Shown here: positions 20,756-32,392 of the stretch, in pieces
How positions within the stretch are numbered: the first letter of the stretch is position 1
How the letters are laid out: each line of letters begins with the position of its first letter
Source of the DNA: Viridothelium virens
Lineage: Eukaryota; Ascomycota; Dothideomycetes; Trypetheliales; Trypetheliaceae
NCBI GenBank assembly: GCA_010094025.1
Contig: ML991800.1
Coordinates: forward strand, 269,274-333,273
Length of the DNA stretch: 64,000 nt
Reading direction: 5' to 3'
Notes under the pieces: model-generated
Told to the model about the DNA's origin: nothing
What the model saw: the letters and a program-made list of their open reading frames with translations, nothing else
Databases searched by the model: none
Program-made: the position numbers and the translations under genes

Positions 20756-23715
20756 CTTGCTCGAGTTGGAGTATATGTCAGCGGAACACGTTTAAAATGA
20801 CGTTGTGAAATCTTGACACTCAGAAGTAGAGTAGGAACACTGTACTACAAAGCCAATCGGGATGGCCTAGCAGCAATTAAATGTTCGGTCTTCAGAACGT
20901 AAGAAAGTATTTTCCCTGCCAGCGGGAAGCTGATAGGTCCGAAGAAAGAGGATCTATCAGAGAAGGGTTGGAAATTTCTAGAGATAAACGAAAGAAATAT
21001 TCAAAGATATAGTTGAGTTTCCGACATGGTGAAGTAAAGTCCCCTCTGGCCGAGTTGACTACTGGCCTCAGGTTTCAATGAAGTACCCATCCTTGGAACA
21101 CCTGTATATTCGCCACCTGAGCCGTAAGATGGATACAGGGAGGTTATCGGAGGATATGTGTCTTTTTTGCACACTGACTGCTATTGTAGTGATATCTAAT
21201 TCATGCGGTGCAGATACGGGCACGCGAATCGTGGCAAATATGCACTGGACCAAATATGGAGAGATTTCGAAGGCCTGGAAAGAAGTGACGTCACGAAACG
21301 CAAGGCCTCAGATACTCGGGTGGATTCGGATGATAGGGCTGTGCATAGAAAGAGACGCGATAGCCGCCTCATTTATCATCTTATCTCCCTGGGAGGATCT
21401 CTTGGTGTTCTTCGGCCGAGTCTAACCAGAGACGACCAACCGATATCGTATACGAATCCCGGGTTTGCTACCATGCTGCCAGCTATTCCGTGCAGCTGAT
21501 CGGCTGACGTAGACCACGTAGATATTCCGCTTCTGGATCTCGGGTTTTACACCTGAAGAGCTGCAGCCTTGCGATGCGGCTTCCAGTAGAAGCAGCTACG
21601 ACGCCCGATATCTTAGAGATCAGCAAGCTCAGCTGCCTCTACTGGGATCTTTTTCCAAGGTGTGAGAGTATGTCATCGTCGCCGCCTTCTTCGAGCAATT
21701 GAATAAATCGAAGGGAAACAGAGTTGTGGCTTAAAAATTAGAGGCATGTCGAGTCAGACTATATTTTTGTCATTGAAGTTGTAATGATTCGATTAGTTCA
21801 TTACGCACCATAATTGCGCCTGTGAAGTGCGAAGGATCCGTAAGAAGAGATTGGAGCTAAATCGAGTGAAAGAGTCAGCCAAAGGACTACATATTCTGGG
21901 ATTCAGGTTTGTGTGATTAGATTATACGTATACTTCCTCCAAGCTTGGCACTCTCAAGGGTTCATAGCTTGATTCAGTTAGAGAATAGAAAGAGCGTAGG
22001 TTTGTTGCAAGGAGTATTTACCATAGGCCAGAGATGGTTGGTCACGCATTGTGAATCTTGTACGCGGCGCGGCGGCGTCATCTACCTCCTACGCCATAAC
22101 AACTGCTCTGCCACCAAATGCTGCACAGCTTGTAATCTCCGTTGATTCTTGTCAAAGACAGGTGCGATGACCAAATATCGATCTCATGCGCAGGATCTTG
22201 CAGCGAGTGATATAGTACTTGACAACGGAGCTAGCGGTCCATCGGCCAACTGAGAGGTAGTTGTCGCTGTTGGACTCCTAATTGCCGGCGGAAATGATCG
22301 TAACCCGTACCAAATGACTTCAATTAAGTGCGCTGTTGCTGAAAGTTTAGCATATCATAGTAGGTCCCAGATTCTATCCTTCACTACTCACAGAAACGCC
22401 ACCCGACTCCTAGACTGAACTGTATTCATCACGGCTCTACCGATGTAGCTACCAGAAGTGTCATGTTCAGTCCACCAGAACTAGTGTCAATCGTTATTGG
22501 TGATGGGGAAGCCAGGAGCTACACATCGCGAGCTTGACAAAGCCGGCCATCGACGACACCCTTTCCGACAAGAGAGGGGCCAAGGAGCAAGGAAGAAGCG
22601 ATAACCTCGACAATGGTCTGAAAAAACCTCGGTCTGTCTTATCGAAGATATATGGATCGACTTGGTCCTGTGATTTCCACTATCAGCAGTGGAGGATTAA
22701 CGACGGACCAAGACAAGCTCCATTCTGTACAGTCAGCACTGTTGCACTCAAGACTTGCTTTCTGAAACGAGAGAAAACTCAGCCTTTCATACCGTGACAA
22801 CGATGAGAGTACGGAGTATCTTTGCCAAAGATGGATGTTTCGGTTGCATGTTCATTGCAGAGGGGTCTCCCGCTCACAGCAGAGCGAGTGTGCTTTGTCC
22901 ACTTCAGTATTGGATTTTATGCCCGCCAAGAGGGGCTTAACCAACCTCAGTGTATAAAATCAGTACAACGCTAAGCTATTTATGTATACAGGCACGACAG
23001 ATTTTCTAGAGAGCGTGTTTCACGGGGTAATTCTGCATACGATAACCCGCAAATTGTTTCATTACATCCCCCCCTGTCAGCCTATGTCTGTTCAAATCGT
23101 CTGCTCATCCTTAATACCGAGTTTGAGAGAGCGCATGATCATTAAAAGGGCTTTCTTGTTGTTTCCAAATGGTTCTCTGTTATCCAGTTTCAGACAGTCT
23201 TCCGCCGACTCAATTTAAAGAGAATTCAGGCGCGCGCATTGCTTTTAGGCAATTCTCAAGTCCCACGTGGGACGAGCACAGGTTAAATTCGCCTGCCACC
23301 ACACCCCACGCTCTAGGCTGATGGGAGAAATCTAAGTTGGCCTTTAAGAATACCAGAAAAGTCTCATTCCCTATAGACTCAAGGGTCCACCTCCTAAATC
23401 ACTCCAGGAACATGGTATGATACCGTACGGTACCGGCTTCTCCCCCGCATTTTGGCTAAATGATTGTCGCGACCCTGATCAACGACTTTTTCTCACCCCT
23501 GTAACCGGTCACGATGTGTCGGAAAACAGACATCAAGACACAGAAGCCGGTTGCTGACCGTTGTTGCACCAGCGGATAAAAGATTCGGTCAAAGGGATAC
23601 TGGATGTCAGACTGGCCATCATGACATTCTTAAAGAAGTTCTGTCGCTCCTCCATTCTTGTCTTCAACCCAAAGCAAAACAATCCCCTTTCGAAGTCTCT
23701 TAGCGAAAACTATTC
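20756..23715. other. Large gene-poor region
   Basis: About 3 kb between the divergent secreted-protein genes. Short frames (for example 21078-21425, 22534-22797) match nothing and are not called. The right end is the promoter of the acetylxylan esterase, with a TATA-like ATAAAAG near 23576. No transposon, RNA or repeat was recognised. Confidence 0.45.
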
Positions 23716-24718
23716 ATGATGTTCACCAAAACTGCTCTCGTCGGTGCTATCTTCGTCGCTCTCGGCTTCGCATCTCCTGTAGAAGTTGAGAAGCGTCAAT
23801 CTTGTCCAAACATCCACGTCTTCGGCGCCCGTGAAACCACCGCTCCAGCGGGTTACGGTAGCTCCAGCACAGTAGTGAATCTCATTTTGAACGCACATCC
23901 TGGAGCTACCTCCGAGGCCATCAGCTACCCAGCATGCGGAGGCCAAGCTAGCTGTGGGAGCGTCAGCTATGCCAACAGCGTCATTCAGGGCGTGCAAGCT
24001 GTCGCAAGCGCGGTGAACAGCTTCAACACAAGGTGCCCCAGTACCCAGCTGGTCCTAGTTGGATATTCGCAGGTAAGTCGTCGGACTACAGTCGCTATAC
24101 GATGACAGGATACTAATAGACCGGTTAGGGTGGTCAAATCATGGATGATGCCTTGTGCGGCGGCGGCGATTCTAACGAGGGCCTTTCGAGCACGGCGATC
24201 CCCATCCAGGCTTCTGCCGTCAACCAAATCAAAGCAGCGATCTTCCAGGGAGATCCGCGCTACATTTCTGGTCTGCCCTACGAAGTTGGAACTTGCAAGG
24301 CACAAGGGGTAAGCGCTTGATCCTTTGGGAGGGATATGTTCATCTCTAACGGAAATAGTTCGCTCCCCGCCCGGCAGGGTTCTCATGCCCTTCGGCGTCG
24401 AAGATCCAATCCTATTGTGATGCCTCGGACCCTTACTGCTGCAATGGTAACAATGCGGCTACTCATCAAGGATACGGCGCCGAGTACGGTCAAGCAGCCT
24501 TGACCTTCGTGAACTCCAAGTTGAGCGCGTCGTCTGGTACGACCAGCCCATCAACCACATCGGCTGGAGGCAGTGCGCCTACTACTCCTGTTGGCAGTGG
24601 TGGTTCAGTCGCGGAATATGGACAGTGCGGTGGAATAGGCTACACTGGAGCTACAACCTGTCAGGCCCCGTACACCTGCCACGCCGTCAACTCATATTAC
24701 TCTCAGTGTCTTGCATAG
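23716..24718 (+). CDS. Acetylxylan esterase, CE5 family, with C-terminal CBM1
   Basis: A 298-aa secreted enzyme that would remove acetyl groups from xylan. Three exons: 23716-24072, 24129-24308 and 24359-24718 (introns 56 and 50 nt, GT-AG). Order of parts: a signal peptide (residues 1 to about 20, ending near ASPVEVEKR), the CE5 cutinase-like alpha/beta-hydrolase domain, a Ser/Thr-rich linker ([14 protein letters not shown]), and a family 1 cellulose-binding module. The nucleophile motif GYSQGG is split by intron 1 right after Ser118-Gln119. The Asp and His of the triad are seen in DPYCCNG and THQGYG. Paired Cys residues ([12 protein letters not shown] start, [13 protein letters not shown]) fit the disulfides of this family. 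The CBM1 has [15 protein letters not shown] and the final YYSQCLA. A role in plant cell-wall breakdown is inferred. Confidence 0.95.
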
Positions 24719-26287
24719 GCACAAGTGGTGAAATAAAGTGTAAATAAAGAACTTTTGTACATACTTTTCTTCAAGTACATACTTTCCTTCAACAGTAAGA
24801 AAATCGGGCCCGTGTTGCTATCTTAAAGGCAGATGTCAGTACTTTCTTGCTCATGCATCCTATCTCTCTAGATGTATCGAAGGCGCTCAGAAAAGTATAC
24901 GGCAAATACGCGTGTAAGCTCATGCTGGTTCTCGTAAAGTGCTCTTGCAATCCTTAGGAAAGGCTTATCTGAAGCGGTCATGATTCGATAGTCAAGAGAT
25001 CGCCGGGGTCGGCCACGACGTCTCTCTCGTATCTGAAGGGGACTCCAGATTAATAGACGACGGGAATATTGTATCCCTGCTAGGGCTCATGGACGCGGTT
25101 GGTGCGATCAGGACCGGGCACAGGCCACTCTGGACCAAGCCGTCGCTGTGAGAGAGTCTTTCATGTCCGGTCACAAGTGGTGTAGACTACTGTCAGGAAC
25201 CAGGTGCGATGGGACATATATTTTGGTAACTGCATCGGTGGTGCATTTTGGAGCGCAAGGTTGATAGGCGAAAACCCGGTGCGCTGGACCGGAATAACGA
25301 GTTGGCCAGCCAAGAGCGATGCGGTCTTTGGGAATTGATCTACTGAAAGTGAATGGTGGACCCCGATTTGGAGGTGGTTTGCTTTGGCTGTTACATTCCC
25401 CGGAGGCAGAGCTGGGCCAATTTGCGAATCTGGACATTTTTACAGGAGGTAGAGCACTCAAGATAACAGAGCCTGTTGATTCGCCTCTTCCTGTATCGCC
25501 TCGACGTTTCCTGGGCAAAGGCCGACAAACGGGCACATGTTGAAATTGAAGTCTTGATTCTGTGAAGCCATCTAGGTCTGAAGTTTTAATGTGTGGTTTC
25601 ACAGGTGCGCTAGGCCCAGTCTGGATGGATTCAGGCTGATCTTCAACAGCACAGACTTTGCGGGGAAAGGCACAGCAGAGGATGCGGCGAGAAAAGACTG
25701 GATGAACGGTGTTGCGGCAATGCGATCAAAAGCTTCCTACGAAAGAAAGCCTGAGGATGAGCGTCGAGCTGACTTGACTAGTATGCGGATCGTGCCAATC
25801 TCGGGCACCATGGTGGACTTGGCGTGCAGATGAGAATAGTTAGGTAAGGTAGTACTTATCCCCTCCTGATGCCTCCACCACTTGCCATGATTCCTGTCAC
25901 GTCTGCTGTCTACGGTCTGCTTGAAACTGCTCATATTTGTCACGTTAAGGCACTAGCCCTCTATTCCTCTACGTATGCCTAAGCGCCACGGGATGCATCG
26001 AACATAGCAGCTGCTCCAGCCTTCCACTCCGAGGCTTCTACTTGAACACCGCACGAATATATACTTCTCGAACCGAGTTTTCTGCTGCCGTGACCTCGGA
26101 TGTTATGTATAGCGACATTGTAGTAGGAGTGATTCTAGGCCACATTTTCATCCCTGAGTGCTGGCGAAACGAGCAAGGCCCGATCACTGGTAATCAGCCT
26201 TCGCACATATAGACCTCGAGCGCTTACGCTGTTAGCGTCCTGCAGTTACCTGTCCCAGCTAACACACTCTTTGAGTTCTCTTCAAGA
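24719..26287. other. Gene-poor region
   Basis: About 1.6 kb. A minus-strand frame at 25171-25602 (143 codons) and a neighbour at 24992-25174 in another frame have protein-like patches but match no family I know. They may be an old relic. Nothing else supported. Confidence 0.4.
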
Positions 26288-29200
26288 ATGTCCAACATGA
26301 GACCGCTTTGCAGTAGTCGAAGTGGTAATCTTTGGGACCGCGCAGCCGATAGCCTTACCGATCAAGAGAGACATGATATAGACGTCTATCGCTCAGACAA
26401 GCTCGAAGTCCTCTCCGACTTGTACTCACTGACTGAGGAGTCAAAGGAACAATGCATCAAGGAAGAGATGGACATACAGGGGGAAGAATGGGAGAACGGT
26501 TGTGCTGAGGGATGTGTTCAACAAGATTGTCAAATGGATTGACATTTTCAAGCAGATCGGAGATACTGCAGTTCAATATGATCCGGTACATGCTGCGCTC
26601 CCATGGGCTGGCATCCGTTTTGTGCTGCAGGTTCGGACCGAGTAGGATCAGGGAGTAGATTTGATGCTGACACCCCTACAGATTGCCATCAATGACCACC
26701 GAAAATTCGCCGACGTGATAGAAAACCTCGCTTGGATTGGTGAACTTGTTTGCCACAACACTGTTGTTGAAAATCTCTATCTGGGCCATCCCTCTGAAGC
26801 TGCCAGCGAACTCGAGAGAGCTTTGCTCGAACTTTATACCCGCATTTTGACATACCTAGCTCAGGCCAAGCATTACCCTGAAGAAGATTCTACAGGTATT
26901 CAATTCCCTCAGAAGCTTGGTAACAATAGAGGTGATTGAAAATCTTGTTGGGGCCCTCGCTCATGCAGAGAGCAAGTGGACCTACCATGCTGGATAAGTG
27001 GTTCGACGTCGCTAGATCTATGGGAAGCACTTCTGAGTGGAAGCGGTCCAACATGGCACAGATCTCGAGAATGAGAGAAACGCCGCATCCAGAGCCACAG
27101 AGTCCTATTGCTACCTTGCATGAGCCAGGGGGCTCTTCAGTACGAGTTTGAGCTATACGACCAGATACCGGCCACCTCCAATATCAACAAGCCTCGCCCC
27201 TTGTGTTTTTTAATTCATTTATTATTATTAGCCGCTGACGCGAGTGCAAGGACGTCTCCTCGAAAGCGCAGTCCTCCCTGAATCAGAATTTCCCACGTAC
27301 TTGAGGACCATTCGGATAGCCCAAATTAGCGTGACAGAATGTTCCGCGCTTGTCGCTAGAAATGGTCAGCAATTCGACTGTTCTTCGGATCCTCCATGCT
27401 AAGATAAACTCGATAAGATCAAATTAGCAATCATGAAGAGCTAGAGCGTCTGCTAGCGGACATTGACGCTCCATTACGGAGGATGAATAACGATCTGAAT
27501 GACGTTCAAGACGAGCTTTAAAGTGAGTTTCTTGCAAGCTCAACAGGACACTTACTCATGAGTCTCAGCCTCCAAACGTGTCGAAATTCTGAAGTGGCTA
27601 TCCCCGCAACCATATTCCGAGCACCATGAGCAAGCAAAGTCGGGCGTGTTATCCGGAACCGGACAATGGCTCCTGTTGGATCCAATTTTTAGAAAATGGA
27701 AAAAAGAAAGCGCCTCATCAATTGTGTGGCTTCATGGCATTCCTGGATCTGGGAAGAGCAAGCTGGTGTAAGTCAAAAGCGGCAGTAGTCTCACAAGATT
27801 GTAAGCCGGGCTAAATTTTTTAGTTCGATTGTCATCGAGGATGCTTTAAGCAGCTTTGAAGCCGGCGAGAACCCACAGCCAGCCTTTTTCTACTCCTCTA
27901 GGAATGCGGCTGAGCCTGAACGCTCGGATCCACAGGCTATATTAGCTAGTCTCGCAAGATAGCTGTCTAGTGTAAGACCTGGTGAGCCGCTGCTCAAACC
28001 CAGCGTCGACCTCTACAAGAGAAGAGAAGCCACTGGCTTCGCATCTAGCTCCTTACGGATAGATGAGAGCTGTGATTTGATTATCAAACTTACTGAACAG
28101 TATTCGCTGACAACCCTCGTGATTGACGCCCTGGATGAGTGCGATCCTGGGAAAAGACGTGACCTTCTTGAGGCACTTGAGAAAATTCTTAAAGAATCAT
28201 TTGGCTTAGTCAAAATATTTGTTTCAACTTGCGATGATTATGATATTGTCTTTCGCTTAAGGGGTTATCCCAATTTGGATATTAGTTCAAACAGGAACAG
28301 TGATGACATCGCAGCTTTTGTACGACATCAGACAGAACAACTCGTCGAAGATGGCGATTTGCTCCAGCATAGTGGGGCTCAGTTGGATATGAAGCAAACT
28401 ATCACGGAGAAAGTCATCAAAGGGGCAAGTGGCATGTTGGTCATCCCGAGTGTTATAGACTTTGAACCAGCAAGACATTGACCTTATTACCAGGTTTCGC
28501 TGGGCAAGTCTGCAACTGCAGCACCTCTGCTCGATCGACATAGATACAGACATTCGGAATCATCTTGGTCGTCTCCCGCCTGAACTTGGTGCGCTCTACG
28601 ATGAAATCTACACCATAATTTCGGCCGAAGGTGGGGAACATCAGATGACTGTTTTCACGATCGTGCTTACCTAGTTATTATGTGCTCGAGCCTATATGAA
28701 TAGTGCTGAGTTTCTTACCGCTGTCTCAATAGACCCGTGTAGTAGTGAGCCCCTTTCCTTGGTTTTCAGGGATCAGGTACTCAAAATATGCCAAAACTTT
28801 GTGATTTTTGATGCTCAATTGGATACATTTCGCCTGGCCCATCTGTCGGTCAGAGAGTATCTGGAGAAGCGGCAAGACTATGGCAGCGTGGCGGGTCATG
28901 CTCGAATGGCAAAGACTTGTCTATGGGACCTGGTCGCCAGAAGTCCTGATGCAGCGACCCAAAGATTTCTCTCCAAAAATGGTTTCTGCCAATCCCGAGG
29001 TCTAAACGAGACAGAGATACTTAGTGAATACATCAGTCTGTTCTGGCCAGAGCACTGCCTACTTGCTGAGGACGAGAGGCGTGATGGCTCGCTCGGAACC
29101 CTTCTCCGGTACTTTCTGTCTGATGAGGGTGGCATCACCTGTCCACTCGGAATATGGAGGACTGGGTTGATAGAACATACGGCGGCTCACCAAAACACTG

Positions 29201-30111
29201 ATCATAACTTGGTGTATGAGCTTGACGTTACAAAGGTAATATCATTTTCAGCATTTGATGTATCTTGCCTTATCTCATGCGTCTTCGACTTTGTCGAAAT
29301 CTTACAAGGCATTGGAAGTACATCGAAAAATTTGGCATCTGTGAAGAACATCTTCGGCCAGAGTCTTCTGGAAGTTGCTATCGAGCACGCAAGCATAAAT
29401 TCATTGATATTCTTGTCGAGCCATCAGAATCGTGGCATGGTCATCAACGAGCAGGTCCTCCTGGCCGCAGCAAATCGCGACACCAGCGCTGTTGCAATAA
29501 TGGAAGCCATCCTTGATCGACGAACTCATGGAGTGCAAAATATCGACCTTGAGCGCGTTCTAGAAGCAGCAGCTCGGAGTTTTCACTGCGGCGCAGGGCT
29601 AATGGACTTACTCGTGGCTCGAGGTAGTGATGAAATTCGAATTACTGAAGACGTTCTTGTGGCTGCAGCTGGAAATCAGGAATGTGGCTTGGAGATACTG
29701 GAACCACTATTTCGTCAATACATTAACGAGGTCCAAATAACTGAGCGGATCCTAAAAGCCGCGGTTGGAAATGTTGGGCCATGTGGCTTCCACGTAACGG
29801 AGCTGCTGCTGAAACTACGCAGAAATGAAGTTCATATAACTGAGCAGATTTTAGAGACAGCGGCTGGAAATCCACATTGGGGCATGAAGGCAACAGAGTT
29901 GCTCCTAAGTTAACGCAATGCTGCTTTGCAGATCACTGAGAATGTTCTGGAGACTGCAGCTAGAAATTGGGGACTGTGGAACTGGGAGTTGATGATTCTG
30001 CTGCTTAGTCGATGCAGTGACGAAGTCCAGATTACACTTGATCCTCTACAAAGGCACACATTTCGGAAACAAGATGATTCTATGCGACGGGTTCTTGTTG
30101 AGTTGCTGTAA
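26288..30111 (+). pseudogene. Decayed NWD-NACHT NLR-like (STAND NTPase) gene
   Basis: Relic of a large fungal NLR-type STAND protein. Order: an NWD-type N-terminal domain (LWDRAADSLTDQERHDI, then in a shifted frame [18 protein letters not shown] and [17 protein letters not shown]); a NACHT domain with Walker A GIPGSGKS (about 27736-27759) and Walker B TLVIDALDEC (about 28112-28141); a WASLQLQ winged-helix part; and a C-terminal repeat array (29600-30060). Real introns are still visible: 26631-26681, about 27770-27823 (restoring KLVSIVIEDAL), and one near 28448-28491 that restores GASGMFRWASLQ. Lesions: an extra base near 26461, another shift near 26896, TAG at 27960-27962, TAG at 28672-28674, and TAA at 29911-29913. 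The three stops are each one C:G-to-T:A change from Gln, Trp or Arg/Gln codons that would fit. Such proteins often act in non-self recognition. This copy cannot be made as one chain. Confidence 0.78.
29600..30060 (+). repeat. Coding repeat array of about 33-36 residues per unit
   Basis: The C-terminal end of the NACHT relic holds at least five degenerate units built on the pattern (V)xITExxLxAAAGN...LLxxx. Examples are EIRITEDVLVAAAGN, EVQITERILKAAVGN, EVHITEQILETAAGN and LQITENVLETAARN. They resemble ankyrin-like units seen in other fungal NLRs. In such genes unit number often varies between strains. Confidence 0.7.
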
Positions 30112-30964
30112 TTTGTAAAGTATGTGCGCTCCTGGCGTCCTCTACGTCGGTAGTCGTGGGAATATCTTTTGAAGTCATGAGTTTAAAGTACAATATATTA
30201 TTTACAAATACTTCGAAAGTGCTGCACAACTCGCCTGTCCTACTTTTCCATCCCAGCTATTCTGTCTTTCTTGTTGGGGCCTTGCTCATGAGGTACTGAC
30301 AGGAGGCAGTAGATAGGAGAGTCTTAGTAGTTATTACTTTGTTTTTATCACCGCATAGTCTACATAGTTTCGTTTGCTATATCTCAGCAAGTCTGGTTTA
30401 GCACCTTCTCGAACTAATCTCAGGGGTTTCAGTCTTCTACTTCAATTGCAAGAGGCACACATTCACAAAAGCGTCCGCGATCCATAATTGCGATGCATTA
30501 TTAGTATGTGAAGCATCTCGCCCTACGCCCAACGCCCAATCCTACTGTAGATCCTACTTACTTTCTCCCCCACAGCCATGAGGTTTATATATGGAGGCAG
30601 TTCCTGCAGAACTAGCTAAATGTATTGACTTCTTCTTTGCCACATCATTAGGTTGTGCTAAATACAAACATCAGATCTCTCCATATTATACAAAGTCTGA
30701 GAGACTCTCAAAGACGCCTAGAAGCCTGATACGTCGCTTTTCATGTAATCAAAGGTGTCAGACGTCAATCTGACCGGGAAATTCCTTTACATGTAAAGAC
30801 CCAAGTCTGTAGCTTTAATCGACAATTTTTACCGCTTTCTCGGGCTTTTTTTTCATTCTCTCAAACCTCATTGAACCGTTAGCAAGACAAGGTTATCTTC
30901 AGCAATGATGTTCATCCAGTCCAACATCCCGTCCAAAGTTTTCCGCAGAATCTATAAGAGATCT
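30112..30964. other. Intergenic region
   Basis: AT-rich stretch between the NACHT relic and the convergent rhodopsin-domain gene. A 60-codon frame at 30591-30773 is not supported. Confidence 0.45.
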
Positions 30965-32392
30965 CTACACTGCATTTCTCACATCAATATTGTTTATGAC
31001 AACAATACCATTTTGTGAATTATTCTGTATCTCAAAGCTTGCATTCCCGCGGCCTCTATCCGCACGAATCGTCGTGTTGTGAACGCCGTGACTCACATCC
31101 GGTAAATTTGTAGAGTTAGATGAAAGCCAAAGTCGGCCACGCTGCCCAGATTGGAATAACGCGGCGGGGTCACCCTCGTTATGACCAGCGGATCTACTGC
31201 TTGGAACGGTTCTTGAATGAACGCTTAGCAGTGAACTAATAATTGAGGTAATATGCGAGACCGCCTTTGTTTTATTTAAGGCTTGGAAGAACTTTGGAGA
31301 GACCAGCACGGAGGCGACGATGATACCAGAGGCCAATTCAATCAACGAACAGGCGCCCATAAACAACTTATAATAGGTACGGTCGGTTGATGCGAGGAGC
31401 CTACACCCGTAGACAAGCCGTGCTATAGATGAGATACATGCACTGGTTGCAATCAGTCAATTAATTAAGAAGGATAATTTATAAACATACAGAATTCCAA
31501 TCAGAAAGACAAGAGAAATTTGTATCTTTCTTTTTCTTGACATCTGCAATCTCCATATCCTGATTTGCGGTAGAGTGAGGATTGAAAGGTCCGATAGAGC
31601 ATTTATACTGCCGCTGACAATGTTAATAACCGCGATCTGGTTATAGTGGCCTCCCATGATGAGAGGGTTCCAATATTTAGCAATCGGATCACAAGAAAAG
31701 GCCTTGAGAAAGATGTTGACAACATAATAAAAAATGTTGAGCCATATAAGACAATGGCAAGTCCAATACATCGTATCGCTTTTCTTGCCGGGCACAAATA
31801 TCCGGAGATATTGGGAAAGGATTGAAAGCTTAATAAAAAGCATACAGAATCCATAGATAATCGAGTTAATATATACTGGCTAGACGGAGTAGTTAGCCGG
31901 AGCGTGCAACAAGGTACAGTCGTGACTCGTGAGAAGCCGTGACGCACATGAGAAAAGTTTGCAGATGCTTGAATTGAAGGTCGCACTGGTGAATTCCTGG
32001 AACAACTTGATGTGCCTGAGTAACTGTGACCGTCCAGCTGCAGAAGAGTCCCTTGGTCTTGTTAATGAGAGAACTCAGGCGGATGTCTACGGATATCCTA
32101 TACCCAAGCGATGGAAATCGCGACTATTGTCAATTAGTGCTTGTGTAAAAGTAGTATGAACATACGTACCGTCTTCAACGTTCACTTGATGAGTTATAAA
32201 ATACCTCGTGTAGATTCTTATGAAGAATGACAGTGTAGCCAATGAGGACATCAGTGTTACGTTGAAGATGCCAACTGCATAAGAATTCGGTGGATCTTGA
32301 AAGTTAGGTTTAACACCTGGAGGGGGAGCAAGAGCTGGGCCATTAAGCAAAGCCTGCAATTGATCGGGCTTGAGAGCTGTTGTGGAGGTCAT
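30965..32392 (-). CDS. Rhodopsin-domain integral membrane protein (fungal PTH11-like group)
   Basis: A 405-aa seven-helix membrane protein of the fungal rhodopsin-domain family, related to PTH11-like receptors. My model has five exons: 32392-32170, 32123-32104, 32051-31944, 31879-31491 and 31442-30965. It gives TRYFITHQVNVEDVAISIAW in the first part, then QAHQVVPGIHQCDL (the family's extracellular loop). Next come YINSIIYGFCMLFIKLSILS and the C-terminal helices, with ACISSIARLVYGCRLL and LFMGACSLIELASGIIVAS. All introns start GT and end AG, but the second exon is only 20 nt and intron 3 uses a weak GTCACG donor, so exons 2-3 are tentative. Total length is divisible by three with no stop. The tail is hydrophilic, with NNSQNGIVVINN near the end. 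Ligand unknown. Confidence 0.72.

Noticed and set aside
25171-25602. 143-codon minus-strand frame with protein-like patches
   Set aside because: I could not tie it to any family or build a multi-exon model; treated as non-coding or very old relic.
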